From an uncultured Clostridia bacterium (GTDB taxonomy: Bacteria; Bacillota; Clostridia; TANB77; CAG-508): a DNA stretch of 64,000 bases. The DNA lies in the NCBI GenBank assembly GCA_934153805.1, contig CAKPFO010000005.1, positions 1 to 64,000 on the forward strand. The letters are read 5' to 3'. Shown piece by piece: positions 27,494-35,574 of this stretch; positions within the stretch are counted from its first letter, which is position 1, and each line of letters opens with the position of its first letter. The notes beneath the pieces are model-generated. The model did not search any database. It saw nothing but the letters and a program-made list of their open reading frames with translations, and was not told the DNA's origin. Both the position numbers and the translations under genes were made by a program.

Positions 27494-27697
27494 TTAATAT
27501 TTTCTTAAATTATTCTCTAATGTTGTCAATCTGTTTTTCATAAAATCCATTCTTCTAGCAATCTCTCCTTTTGACACATTATTGTTGTCTATTAAATTTA
27601 ATATATCTTCTTGCACTTTTTCTGTTTCATCTACCCAGTTATATAAAGCTCTTTCTAGCCTATCTTTCTTTTGGGCTATTTTCTTTTCGTTTATCAT
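27494..27697 (-). CDS. Hypothetical helical protein, 67 aa
   Basis: Coiled-coil protein ahead of the late regulator, with a KGEIARRMDFMKNRL helix pair that may be DNA-binding. Not recognised. Confidence 0.45.
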   Translation of the reverse strand: MINEKKIAQKKDRLERALYNWVDETEKVQEDILNLIDNNNVSKGEIARRMDFMKNRLTTLENNLRKY

Positions 27698-27756
27698 AAC
27701 TTATCATCTCTTTCTTTTATCTTCGACAAAGTATTTATTAGCATTAACTCATTAAA

Positions 27757-27798
27757 CACTTCTGTTCACTTCTGTTCATTCTATTCACTTCTGTTCAC
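27757..27798. repeat. 10-bp tandem repeat
   Basis: Four units of CACTTCTGTT (one degenerate: CATTCTATT) covering the end of the 27785-28138 gene; the repeat supplies its stop codon and has probably grown by slippage. Confidence 0.7.
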
Positions 27799-28138
27799 TT
27801 TTTTGTTTATAGTATTGTTTTACTTCTTCTTTGTTTCCTAAAATTAATGTTTCGTCTTTATCTATATCAAATATTGCTAGTCCTGCTAATTGTTCTGCCA
27901 TTAAATCTATTATTTTTTCTTTGCCTTCTTGCTGTTCGAATAATTGCTTTTCTAACTCTTTTATCGTTTCTTCATAGCTAGGTATTATTGATATTTCTAA
28001 TTCTTCTTTATACTTGTCCCTCTCTTCTGCTATTTTCATAATAGCTTCAAACAGCCTTTTAGCTTCTCCATTTAATTTTTCAGGTCTAACGTCTTGCATT
28101 TCGTCTAGTACTTTTTGTGCTTCTTCATTGCTCATCAA
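27785..28138 (-). CDS. Hypothetical coiled-coil protein, 117 aa
   Basis: Acidic helical protein with Glu/Lys heptads; no recognised domain. Early-module gene with GGAGG upstream. Its C-terminus lies in a tandem repeat, so length may vary between strains. Confidence 0.5.
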   Translation of the reverse strand: MMSNEEAQKVLDEMQDVRPEKLNGEAKRLFEAIMKIAEERDKYKEELEISIIPSYEETIKELEKQLFEQQEGKEKIIDLMAEQLAGLAIFDIDKDETLILGNKEEVKQYYKQKSEQK

Positions 28139-28147
28139 ATTGCCTCC

Positions 28148-28483
28148 TTAATCTCCTATTACTTGTTTAAAATCATTTATTATATGCTTTCTAGTTTCTA
28201 TTTGTGCATTTAATTTATGAATTGATGTTTGATAGCTCTTTTTATGAAACTCATCTGTAGTATTTCTTCTCATTTTTTCATATCTTTTTACACTCTTATT
28301 ATCTTCAACATTAAGCTTGTTTAATTCTTCTAGCTTATCTCTTATTGTTTGTATTTCATCATATAAATGCGATATTGCACAAATGTCTGTATAGCTTATT
28401 TCACATTGTATACATTCATTCAATCTACATTCTTGGCACTTATTAATTATTTTCTCTATTCTTTGTATTTCTTCTTTGTTCAT
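28148..28483 (-). CDS. Hypothetical Cys-containing helical protein, 111 aa
   Basis: CQECRLNECIQC near the N-terminus suggests a metal-binding site; the remainder is coiled coil. Early phage gene of unknown role. Confidence 0.5.
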   Translation of the reverse strand: MNKEEIQRIEKIINKCQECRLNECIQCEISYTDICAISHLYDEIQTIRDKLEELNKLNVEDNKSVKRYEKMRRNTTDEFHKKSYQTSIHKLNAQIETRKHIINDFKQVIGD

Positions 28484-28570
28484 TTATTTCACTTCCTATT
28501 TGATTTCAACTTCCTATTTTTCGTTGTTAGCAAGAAAATCATTGATACTACTATGTTTGCTTAATTGATT

Positions 28571-29194
28571 TTATTTTCTTTCATTAATTAGTTCTTGTAA
28601 AGCACTTATCATTGCTTGTAAACCTTCGTTTGTTTCATCATATTTCTCAATATAATTGTCTTGTAATTTTTGATAATGTTCTATCTTATCTTTTACTTTT
28701 TTTGGTAGAATTAAGCCTTTAAATTCACTTTGATGAAACCAGCCATTCTTAAATTTTTCAGTTGTCATTTGTTCTAGCTCTGAAGTTATTGAATTATTAT
28801 ACAATTTTAATTTTTCATTCTCTTTTAATACTCTTTTATAATCTGATAAAACATTTTGTATAGCTTGTATTTCTTTTTTATAATATTGTATATCTTCATC
28901 ATTGTCATTTTTTACTTTCATTTGACTATATATTGCACTAATACAATCTTCATTTCCTTTTATTATATTTTCTAATATTTTTATATCTTCTTCTATACTA
29001 TTTTCTTTTTGTGATTTGTTAATTTCTAATTTTTCTTCATTTATTAAACCAACTTGCCACATTCTAAATAATATATTAGTCAAAACTTTCATTTCTTCTT
29101 TGCTATCTTCTATATTAGTTGCATTAAGTAACTTTTCTTTAGCTTTTTCTATTATTTCAAATCTATTATCTTCACATATATTATTTTCTTCCAC
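28571..29194 (-). CDS. Hypothetical coiled-coil protein, 207 aa
   Basis: Long helical protein. GTG at 29194 is the likely start because GAGGAGGG lies seven bases upstream and it overlaps the preceding gene by 14 bases; the longer frame lacks a site. Function unknown. Confidence 0.5.
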   Translation of the reverse strand: MEENNICEDNRFEIIEKAKEKLLNATNIEDSKEEMKVLTNILFRMWQVGLINEEKLEINKSQKENSIEEDIKILENIIKGNEDCISAIYSQMKVKNDNDEDIQYYKKEIQAIQNVLSDYKRVLKENEKLKLYNNSITSELEQMTTEKFKNGWFHQSEFKGLILPKKVKDKIEHYQKLQDNYIEKYDETNEGLQAMISALQELINERK

Positions 29195-29405
29195 TTTTTC
29201 CCTCCTCGTAAAATTTTTCTGCTTTATTATAATCAATCATTGTAAGTAATTCACACATAGTTTCATAAGACATTTTATTTATTTCTTTCGCAGTTTTTCC
29301 TAGCTCAATGCCTCGTGTCATCACCATAGAGTTTCTTATAACCATAAATAATGCTAATTTATACTTATTTTTCATTTTATTTAATATTTCTTCTCTTTCT
29401 TCCAA
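29181..29405 (-). CDS. Hypothetical protein, 74 aa
   Basis: Small helical early protein ending in a basic GKSGRK tail. Coupled to the next gene. Not recognised. Confidence 0.45.
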   Translation of the reverse strand: MEEREEILNKMKNKYKLALFMVIRNSMVMTRGIELGKTAKEINKMSYETMCELLTMIDYNKAEKFYEEGKSGRK

Positions 29406-29585
29406 TTAAAACACCTCCTCTTCTAATTCAATAACTTTTGCTATTTTTGCTCCACATTTAGGGCAATAATTATAACTATTATCTTCTGGTGTTCCATCTT
29501 CAAAGCACCATTCTTCTTTACAATTATTACATTCATATACAATATAATCATAATTATCTTGTCTTATAAAATCACATTCTTTCAC
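29406..29585 (-). CDS. Zinc-ribbon protein, 59 aa
   Basis: GTG start with GAGGAGGTG upstream. CNNC and CPKCG pairs form a classic zinc ribbon; the C-terminus is acidic. Its coding end also supplies the AGGAGGTG site for the following gene. Confidence 0.6.
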   Translation of the reverse strand: MKECDFIRQDNYDYIVYECNNCKEEWCFEDGTPEDNSYNYCPKCGAKIAKVIELEEEVF

Positions 29586-29749
29586 TTAAAACACCTCCTC
29601 ATCAACACTTTTTTTCCATATTTTTCACAATAACTTTCACAAAATAAATGTAAAAATTTCCACTTTATAAACGGATTATCTTTTGACCTTTCAATTATTT
29701 TTTTGCATTTTGGACACTTAAAATATATTTTTTCATCAGCTGTTTGCAT
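29582..29749 (-). CDS. Small zinc-binding protein, 55 aa
   Basis: CPKC near the N-terminus and a later CESYC. ATG at 29749 chosen because GAGAGGAG precedes it; the stop overlaps the next GTG start. Confidence 0.5.
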   Translation of the reverse strand: MQTADEKIYFKCPKCKKIIERSKDNPFIKWKFLHLFCESYCEKYGKKVLMRRCFK

Positions 29750-29754
29750 TTGTA

Positions 29755-29940
29755 TCACTCCTCTCTCCAATTTTCATCTAGCCATTTATCGAAAATTCTA
29801 TCTACTGTTCCAATTAGCATTCCACTTATAATTAAAAGAACGCTATTATCTGTTAAAAGTACAGTTAAAGTTCCTATTACTAATATTAGCAAAATGAATA
29901 AAACAGCTTTTATTATTTCTTTCTTCCAATCTTCTTTCAT
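29755..29940 (-). CDS. Small membrane protein, 61 aa
   Basis: Two adjoining hydrophobic helices (about 10-45) with charged ends. Early-module gene of unknown role. Confidence 0.5.
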   Translation of the reverse strand: MKEDWKKEIIKAVLFILLILVIGTLTVLLTDNSVLLIISGMLIGTVDRIFDKWLDENWREE

Positions 29941-29943
29941 ATC

Positions 29944-30096
29944 TTATTTACTCCTCTCTTCTAATGCTTCAATAAACTCTTTTTGATATTCGCATTCTTC
30001 ACATTTTTCATTACAAATAGTATATGTTTCTGGAGCTAGTGGACATATTATATATCCTTGTTCTTCTGCTAATGCGTCTCTCAACCATTGTTCCAT
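29944..30096 (-). CDS. Small Cys-rich protein, 50 aa
   Basis: Cys pattern C18, C28, C32, C35 suggests zinc binding. AAAGGAG precedes the ATG. Not recognised. Confidence 0.5.
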   Translation of the reverse strand: MEQWLRDALAEEQGYIICPLAPETYTICNEKCEECEYQKEFIEALEERSK

Positions 30097-30111
30097 ATCT
30101 TATTTACTCCT

Positions 30112-30348
30112 TTACCATTTATTTTCTCTAAAATCCTTTTCGTTTAACTTTTCTTCCGATAAAGTTTTTATTAATATCTCTTCTAATACTAAATTTTCAT
30201 AATCACCAGTATTATTAAAATAATGTTGTAATGCTGTTTTTTTACTTTTATATAATCTTGCAAATCTTATTTCTTTTTTAAACTCTGTTCTACCATATGT
30301 AGCATATAATCCTTCTTTATTTTTTATTGCATATACTATTTGTTTCAT
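30112..30348 (-). CDS. Hypothetical basic protein, 78 aa
   Basis: Early phage protein, no known domain; starts MKQIVYAIKNKEGLYA, ends FRENKW. Confidence 0.45.
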   Translation of the reverse strand: MKQIVYAIKNKEGLYATYGRTEFKKEIRFARLYKSKKTALQHYFNNTGDYENLVLEEILIKTLSEEKLNEKDFRENKW

Positions 30349-30352
30349 ACTA

Positions 30353-30587
30353 TTACTCCTTTACTACTAAATTTGCTTTGATTAAATCGTATAATGTTTC
30401 TAATAATATTTGCCCATTATTTCTAATCTGTATCTCTCTATCTTTAAACCAAATAATAATATACTCTTTATAAAACAAACCGCTTTTTAAATTCTTTAAC
30501 ATATACTTTGTCGTCTATATAATACTCTTGTTTAAACCCAAACTTTTCAAGTTCTTTTAAATCTACATCTTCTCTTATTTTTAACAT
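30353..30587 (-). CDS. Hypothetical phage protein (77 aa) requiring +1 shift at CGG
   Basis: The zero frame codes MLKIREDVDLKELEKFGFK and stops four codons after a CGG at 30480-30482 (AAG CGG TTT). Reading GGT as the next codon continues to 30353 as GLFYKEYIIIWFKDREIQIR and beyond, giving 77 residues that fill the gap between neighbours. The length (235 bases) fits a single extra base. Function unknown. Confidence 0.6.
30480..30482 (-). other. Candidate +1 recoding site CGG, small phage gene
   Basis: AAA AAG C|GGT TTG: +1 reading gives Lys-Gly-Leu and an open frame; zero frame stops after Arg-Phe-Val-Leu. Confidence 0.6.
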
Positions 30588-30790
30588 ATCTCCTCCCATT
30601 TGTTTGTATAGTCTTTTTTATATCTAACAGCTTTAATTTTGAAATTATTACTTTCAGATTCTATATGTTGTTCTAATGCTTTCAAACAACTTATACATAT
30701 TTTTAAATTCTTATTAGGCAATTTAACTTCTTTTACTTCTTCATCTTTATTTAATTCAACTTTACATATATCACAATATCTTTTAAACAT
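30581..30790 (-). CDS. Small zinc-binding protein, 69 aa
   Basis: CDIC and CISC pairs (YCDICKVELN, KICISCLKAL). Overlaps the next gene by seven bases. Function unknown. Confidence 0.5.
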   Translation of the reverse strand: MFKRYCDICKVELNKDEEVKEVKLPNKNLKICISCLKALEQHIESESNNFKIKAVRYKKDYTNKWEEIC

Positions 30791-30792
30791 AT

Positions 30793-31080
30793 CTATTCTC
30801 CTCTTAAATCATTCTTCTTCACCAAATCTAATATAATGCCGAAATCTATATTAGGTATCATTGCATGTATACGCTCTGCTTTGTATTTCTGTTTAAGTTC
30901 TTTTACAATTTTCTTAGCTTCTTCTTTCTCAACTTTTTTTATTTGAAATCTGTCTTTCCTTGCATCATTACCTATACAATTAAATAGACAAGTATTAGCT
31001 CCTTTTTCGGTTGTTTCGCAAATTTGCGGAAATTGAAACTCTTTTTTGATATCATTCCATATCATGTATCTATATTCCAT
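30793..31080 (-). CDS. Hypothetical protein, 95 aa
   Basis: Small protein with a strong GGAGGA site, overlapping the upstream methylase gene by eleven bases. N-terminal half beta-like, C-terminal half helical. Not recognised. Confidence 0.5.
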   Translation of the reverse strand: MEYRYMIWNDIKKEFQFPQICETTEKGANTCLFNCIGNDARKDRFQIKKVEKEEAKKIVKELKQKYKAERIHAMIPNIDFGIILDLVKKNDLRGE

Positions 31081-31651
31081 CTTTTCCTCCTACTTCATTG
31101 CCCCAACAGTCCCAATTATCTACTGTTTGCCTTGCAAACAATTCTATTTTTGGAACTTGTCCTACTAATTGTGTTATTCTTTCTCTTGCTTCATCTGGCT
31201 TTCTACTATGCTCTCTTCTTTCTGAGACTATACAACTACTAACATAATTACTTATTTTCAAATTACTTGGTTTTCCTTTAGTCGCAAGCAAACATACTTC
31301 ACAATTACTTTTAGTATAGAAACCTATACCAAAAAATGGTTTTCCATCTCTTTTATTGGTTTTTATCCAACTAAACCCTAAAGTTTTATATGTAAATCCC
31401 CATGCTTCTATTGTTTTTAATGCTTCAATTAAATTCGGAAAAGTTGCCCACATAAATAACATACAATCTTCTGCAGCTATTTTTTGAATCGTATCTCCCA
31501 TATTTTCTATATCTTTTGTTTTCATTGTTTTATAATGTTTTGTTACTCCTCCTGACATTTTATAATCATTTCTTTTATCTTTATATGCCCAAGGTGGATC
31601 TGCATAAATTATATTATATTTTTTATTAGTATTATATATATCTACATACAT
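31070..31651 (-). CDS. MT-A70 family DNA N6-adenine methyltransferase
   Basis: A 193-aa enzyme. The catalytic DPPW is in YADPPWAYKDK (residues 18-21), followed by CMLFMWATFPNLIEAL and GFTYKTLGFSWIKT and the C-terminal KIELFARQ / WGNE motifs of the family. Methylates adenine in DNA using S-adenosylmethionine; in phages this usually protects against restriction. Coupled on both sides to small genes. Confidence 0.9.
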   Translation of the reverse strand: MYVDIYNTNKKYNIIYADPPWAYKDKRNDYKMSGGVTKHYKTMKTKDIENMGDTIQKIAAEDCMLFMWATFPNLIEALKTIEAWGFTYKTLGFSWIKTNKRDGKPFFGIGFYTKSNCEVCLLATKGKPSNLKISNYVSSCIVSERREHSRKPDEARERITQLVGQVPKIELFARQTVDNWDCWGNEVGGKDGI

Positions 31652-32037
31652 TTATCTTCTCCTCCTACTTTGTATGCGTTTTGTTCATATTGTTCATGAG
31701 TTAATATTTCCACTATATCATCTTGTGTACGTATTCTTCCGTTATATTCTTGTATGTATATCCATCTTTCATATTTTTCTTTTTCATTTTTATAAATTAA
31801 TATTCTTTTTGAATTTTCATATATACTATCTTCTATTGCTAAAACTCTATATCCATTTACATAGTCTCCAACTTCTATTAAGTCAATTAGTTGCTTGCTA
31901 TGTTTTACTATATTCTCTATTAGATAAAGTCCATTTTCGCATTCTACATATATTCTCATATAAAAATTAGAATTTATAACTTTATCAATTTTTCCATTTT
32001 TAGTTCTAACATATTCGTTTACTTCTATTTTTCCCAT
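31642..32037 (-). CDS. Hypothetical protein, 131 aa
   Basis: Beta-rich protein starting MGKIEVNEYVRTKNGKIDKV, a type frequent in clostridial phage early regions. GAGGAG precedes the ATG. Function unknown. Confidence 0.5.
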   Translation of the reverse strand: MGKIEVNEYVRTKNGKIDKVINSNFYMRIYVECENGLYLIENIVKHSKQLIDLIEVGDYVNGYRVLAIEDSIYENSKRILIYKNEKEKYERWIYIQEYNGRIRTQDDIVEILTHEQYEQNAYKVGGEDKCM

Positions 32038-32240
32038 TGCTCCTCGTTCCTTCTTCTTAAAATTTCCTCTGGAGTATTTAAATCTTCTTTCATGTCATTA
32101 AGTATTTCTATCTTGTCTCTTTTTTGTTTATCAGTCAATTTGTAGTCTGCTACAATCTTTCTACGCTCTTTTATTAAAAATTCTTCTATTTGTTGTTTAG
32201 TTTCATTGCTTACCTTTAAACTTTCTTTAAATTTATTCAT
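32025..32240 (-). CDS. Hypothetical helical protein, 71 aa
   Basis: Charged helical protein overlapping its downstream neighbour by 13 bases. Not recognised. Confidence 0.45.
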   Translation of the reverse strand: MNKFKESLKVSNETKQQIEEFLIKERRKIVADYKLTDKQKRDKIEILNDMKEDLNTPEEILRRRNEEQWEK

Positions 32241-32252
32241 TGTTTTTCCTTT

Positions 32253-32432
32253 CTACACATTTTCTATTCTTTTTACTAAATATCTGTGTTCTATTTTGTT
32301 TTCTTTAGATATCCCAGATAAAACGCTTGCTTTCGTCATATTGTATTTATCTGCAATCTGTTGTACATTATCATATATTCCTACACATTGCTCGTAATCT
32401 TTCATATCATATACTGCATATATCTTACTCAT
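32253..32432 (-). CDS. Small HTH-like protein, about 59 aa
   Basis: MSKIYAVYDMKDYEQCVG then VQQIADKYNMTKASVLSGIS, a helix-turn-helix-like segment seen in short phage proteins. The start may be six or nine bases upstream. Confidence 0.5.
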   Translation of the reverse strand: MSKIYAVYDMKDYEQCVGIYDNVQQIADKYNMTKASVLSGISKENKIEHRYLVKRIENV

Positions 32433-32640
32433 ATACATCACTTAAGCTATCTTCTACTACTTTTTCATAGTTCTGCTCGTATATGTTTAGTTTCTCTTCT
32501 AAGTTTTGTATGTAATTATCTTGTTTCAATATATCCGTTCTATAAAGACCTATTGTCATTCCAGTAATTAAAATTATTGCTAATATGATTAAAATCATTA
32601 AAAATATTGGCATAATATATTCCATTATAAAATTCCACAT
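32425..32640 (-). CDS. Small membrane protein with coiled coil, 71 aa
   Basis: One membrane helix (about 8-32) followed by an acidic coiled coil. Overlaps the next gene. Early phage protein of unknown role. Confidence 0.5.
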   Translation of the reverse strand: MWNFIMEYIMPIFLMILIILAIILITGMTIGLYRTDILKQDNYIQNLEEKLNIYEQNYEKVVEDSLSDVYE

Positions 32641-32641
32641 T

Positions 32642-33117
32642 TTAAATTTCTCCTCTCTCTTTCATATCTAAATATGTAATTCCTACGGCGTAAGCTTGCC
32701 ATATATCTGCCTTAAATCCATAAAACCAACCGAGGATTTTTCTTTGTTCCTACTACTCCAAATCTATCTATTAAAGCTTGTCTTATATTGCTATCTTTTG
32801 CTTTCATAGAATGGCATATATTCATTTTTTCGTCTTTACGATATATGTAACTTTCTTTCATTCCTGATGCCTCTGCAAATTTGCCTATCCATACGCAAGT
32901 ATCAAACACTTCTTTTCCTACTGGCATTCCGTAACTTGCTATCATTTCAATTACTATCTCTGAAAATCTAAAAAATGAACTATCTTTATTTTCTACTATT
33001 AATTTTATTAGTTCTTCATTTTTTAATTTTCCAAAATACATTGGATAATAACCTTCACTATCTATTACGCAATACGCACTTTCTATATTTCCGTGGATCT
33101 ATTGCTAATATTTTCAT
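32642..33117 (-). CDS. RuvC-like Holliday-junction resolvase with two +1 shifts
   Basis: The ATG at 33117 has ACGGAGG upstream and codes MKILAID-P. A CGG follows; skipping one base gives PGNIESAYCVIDSEG, the RuvC/RNase-H-like start (catalytic Asp7), continuing through ASYGMPVGKE and GVVGTKKNP. A second CGG (32730-32732) is again resolved by a +1 step to GWFYGFKADIWQAYAVGITY, a typical RuvC C-terminus, ending at 32642. The length of 476 bases is two more than a multiple of three, as expected. The enzyme resolves branched phage DNA. Confidence 0.72.
32730..32732 (-). other. Candidate +1 recoding site CGG, resolvase C-terminus
   Basis: AAT CCT C|GGT TGG: +1 restores the conserved C-terminal region; zero frame ends five codons later. 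Confidence 0.6.
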
Positions 33118-33502
33118 CTTTTGCCTCCGTACATTTCAACTTTTTTATTATTCTAGGGTTATATGTCCTCTCTTTGTTGTTCTTTTCTAAAGTTTTTAAA
33201 TTCTTTAAAACTTGAATAATATCTCCTGTTATTAACTTGTTATTATACTTATCTGTAAAACCTTTTAATGTCATTACTTTCATTAATTCATCTTTGTATG
33301 TTCTTCGTTCTTTTAGTACATCTCTTAAAACTACTGCTACTTTTGTTATTTCTACTGCATTGAGATTTCCTAGCTCTAATTCGTGCAGTAAATCATTTCT
33401 CTCAAGTTCTACTCTTTTTATTTGTTCTTCTAAATCTGCTTTTAATTTATCTATGTTTTCAAAAAAGTTTTTCATTTCTATTAGAAATTCCTCTTCTGTC
33501 AT
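33083..33502 (-). CDS. Hypothetical coiled-coil protein, 139 aa
   Basis: Helical protein in the recombination/replication region. ATGA overlap with the preceding small gene, 35-base overlap with the resolvase start. No recognised domain. Confidence 0.5.
   Translation of the reverse strand: MTEEEFLIEMKNFFENIDKLKADLEEQIKRVELERNDLLHELELGNLNAVEITKVAVVLRDVLKERRTYKDELMKVMTLKGFTDKYNNKLITGDIIQVLKNLKTLEKNNKERTYNPRIIKKLKCTEAKDENISNRSTEI
33091..33093 (-). other. Candidate +1 recoding site CGG, resolvase active-site region
   Basis: GAT CCA C|GGA AAT: +1 gives Asp-Pro-Gly-Asn, matching the family's DPG start; zero frame stops eleven codons later. Confidence 0.7.
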
Positions 33503-33697
33503 AACTCTAATTTCTCCTGTATTCCTAAATTTATCTTTATCTTTGCTATGCTATCTTCTACAGTTGGTATTTCTACATACTTACAAGTCTTTAACCCTGT
33601 AAAGTTAGGCATTTCTAGTCTATTACAACCTGTACACCAACCTTTTGAGATAGCTTTTGCACATATTCCGTTCTAGCGGTGGATAATTATATTTCAT
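33499..33697 (-). CDS. Small Cys-containing phage protein (65 aa), +1 shift at CGG
   Basis: Zero frame MKYNYPPLE is followed by CGG and ends 15 codons later. One-base skipping gives GICAKAISKGWCTGCNRLEM and continues to 33499, where the stop overlaps the next ATG (ATGA). 199 bases fit one extra base. The coupling at the end supports the joined reading. Likely metal-binding (CTGC); function unknown. Confidence 0.6.
33668..33670 (-). other. Candidate +1 recoding site CGG, small Cys protein
   Basis: CTA GAA C|GGA ATA: +1 gives Glu-Gly-Ile and opens the frame to a coupled stop. Confidence 0.6.
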
Positions 33698-33700
33698 AGA

Positions 33701-33919
33701 CTATCCTCTAACTACTTTTACATATTTTTTATTTTTCTTTTTGCAAATTAAATATGTTGTATAACCGTCTATTAAATATCCTTCTTTGTTAATTACAATC
33801 GGTTGTTCAAACTTACCGTGTACTAGATAATAATAAACTTTATAATTCATTTTCCAACTTTTGGGTGGATGTTCTACAAAACTGTCTTTTATTTTTATAT
33901 TACTTAATTTCTTTATCAT
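33701..33919 (-). CDS. ParB/Srx-like small protein, 72 aa
   Basis: FVEHPPKSWKMNYKVYYYLV then QPIVINKEGYLIDGYTTYLI resembles the ParB N-terminal (sulfiredoxin-like) fold found in short phage proteins. GGAGGG precedes the ATG. Confidence 0.55.
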   Translation of the reverse strand: MIKKLSNIKIKDSFVEHPPKSWKMNYKVYYYLVHGKFEQPIVINKEGYLIDGYTTYLICKKKNKKYVKVVRG

Positions 33920-33928
33920 ATTGCCCTC

Positions 33929-34237
33929 CTAATTAATATTTGGAATATGCTTGCTAAACTCAAAATGATATTTATCTTCTTCGCTACGTCTTATATCTTC
34001 TATTTCGTCTGTTAAATATTCTGGATGCTCTTCAAAGAATTTTCTTTTTTGTCTTGTTATAGCTTCAAAGCTTATTCCGTTATATTTCATACCTTGTAAT
34101 ACAATTCCAAATGCTGTACCTGCATTACAATCTGTCATTTTTATTACTACTTGTTGTATTAGATACCATGTATCTTCTCTCGCTGTTTTATCTTCTTTTA
34201 AAGTTTCATAAACTACTCTTTTTATGTTTCTATTCAT
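33929..34237 (-). CDS. Hypothetical protein, 102 aa
   Basis: Soluble helical protein, early module. NAGTAFGIVLQGMKYNGISF central segment. Not recognised. Confidence 0.45.
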   Translation of the reverse strand: MNRNIKRVVYETLKEDKTAREDTWYLIQQVVIKMTDCNAGTAFGIVLQGMKYNGISFEAITRQKRKFFEEHPEYLTDEIEDIRRSEEDKYHFEFSKHIPNIN

Positions 34238-34250
34238 TTGTTACACCTTC

Positions 34251-34559
34251 CTATCTATCAATAAACTCTTCTGTTATCTTTCTTAATTCTTCTTTTTTCT
34301 TCATTTTGCTAGGCTTAAATGTTACTGCTTTAACTTCTACTTTTGTCTTTATCCTATCTACATACTCCACTTTGCACTCTTCAAATAAACTTTCTTGCGC
34401 TATTACGTTATCGCCGTTGTCATTATTTTCTACTATCATATAGCTGTAATATTCTTTCGCATTTATCTTATTCGCTAGTTTAAATGCTTGTTCTTTGTCT
34501 GTAGCTGTATCTATCTTTTCCCAGCCTTTTATTTTACTGTTTCCATATATTCTGTACAT
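34251..34559 (-). CDS. Hypothetical protein, 102 aa
   Basis: MYRIYGNSKIKGWEKIDTA start with a repeated alpha/beta pattern, common in clostridial phage early regions; function unknown. Confidence 0.5.
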   Translation of the reverse strand: MYRIYGNSKIKGWEKIDTATDKEQAFKLANKINAKEYYSYMIVENNDNGDNVIAQESLFEECKVEYVDRIKTKVEVKAVTFKPSKMKKKEELRKITEEFIDR

Positions 34560-34570
34560 TGCATTCTCCT

Positions 34571-35137
34571 TTATTTAATACTCATTAATTCATTAAATAA
34601 TTTTTCTTGTTCTTCTATCGGTAATTGATTGTATTTTTCTTCGTTTTTACATTGATTAATTAATCTAATTTTTTCTGCAAAACTTTTTCCTTCAATTTTG
34701 CCCTTATATATATTAAATAAATATAAATAAATATTATTATCATTATTGTTAGTGTTCATTTGTTGTTCATTTGTTGTTCGTTCGTTGTTCACTTGTTGTT
34801 CTATTTGTTGTTCATTTTGTTGATATTCGTTCCAGTTAATTATTGATATAAGCCTATTTTGTGAACAAGTTTGTTGTTTAATTTGTTGTTCGATTTCAAA
34901 GATTTTTAAAATTCTTTGTACTTTGCTTTCAGAAATGTTAAATTTTTCTGCTATAACTTTTCTTCCTGTTATTAATTGTCCTTTTTTTAAAATTATCTTG
35001 TTTTTATTAAATATAGCTGGACTTTCTTTGTGCGTTGCATTTAATAATAAATACATCCAAACTGCAAAGTAATCGCTATCTTTACATACAATAGGATTTT
35101 CTAATATTTTTCTATATGTACTAATCCAGCCTTCCAT
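34571..35137 (-). CDS. Replication initiator (replisome organiser-like)
   Basis: A 188-aa protein. The N-terminal winged helix begins MEGWISTYRKILENP and has recognition-helix-like VIAEKFNISESKVQRIL, as in phage replisome organisers/DnaD-like initiators. An Asn/Glu/Gln-repeat linker follows (34756-34830), with a short C-terminal domain. It probably opens the phage origin and loads the host helicase; no phage helicase was found. Confidence 0.7.
   Translation of the reverse strand: MEGWISTYRKILENPIVCKDSDYFAVWMYLLLNATHKESPAIFNKNKIILKKGQLITGRKVIAEKFNISESKVQRILKIFEIEQQIKQQTCSQNRLISIINWNEYQQNEQQIEQQVNNERTTNEQQMNTNNNDNNIYLYLFNIYKGKIEGKSFAEKIRLINQCKNEEKYNQLPIEEQEKLFNELMSIK
34756..34830. repeat. Iteron-like repeats inside initiator gene, candidate origin
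   Basis: Five to six near-direct copies of TTGTTGTTC with spacers, coding the NEQQ linker. Initiator genes of temperate phages often contain the replication origin; this is the only repeat array in the early region. Confidence 0.4.
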
Positions 35138-35221
35138 ATTTTCTCCTTTCGTAAAAATGAGGACATAAAAACTCTATAACTTATTTGTTATATATTTGTT
35201 TCTACATCCTCCTTCCTTTTA

Positions 35222-35509
35222 TTAATCAAACATTTTAAATATTTCTTTTTCTATTAAATCTTTTGCTTCTTCTTTTGACATATTATTTAAATCAAATTTT
35301 TGTATTTTTACTTTTTCATTATCTAATATTGTTTCTGTTCTTTTTTCTTCTCTATTTTTTAATGCTAAATCTATTACTTCTCTTATTACTTTCTCTGATA
35401 TATTTTGTTTTCTTAAGGCTCTTACATACATTACTAATCCTGTTAAAATTTCATCTGTCTTTCCTGTTATTTCTGTATATTCTTCTGTTATTACTGCTTT
35501 AAATTTCAT
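35222..35509 (-). CDS. Hypothetical protein, 95 aa
   Basis: Small protein with GLVMYVRALRKQNISEKVIREVIDLAL helical core; a common clostridial phage early gene between recombination and replication genes. Function unknown. Confidence 0.5.
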   Translation of the reverse strand: MKFKAVITEEYTEITGKTDEILTGLVMYVRALRKQNISEKVIREVIDLALKNREEKRTETILDNEKVKIQKFDLNNMSKEEAKDLIEKEIFKMFD

Positions 35510-35574
35510 TTTTATTTCCTCCTAATATTTTTTATAAATGTGGGTTAGGATTTGCACCTAACATGATTTATAAT

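Noticed and set aside
27757..27798. CRISPR-like repeats
   Set aside because: Ten-base units without spacers and no cas genes; a simple slippage repeat.
29181..29236. Upstream ATG of the 28571 gene
   Set aside because: The GTG at 29194 has an ideal ribosome binding site, and the longer version would overlap the previous gene by 56 bases.
34756..34830. CRISPR-like array
   Set aside because: Repeats are within a coding region, short and unequally spaced.
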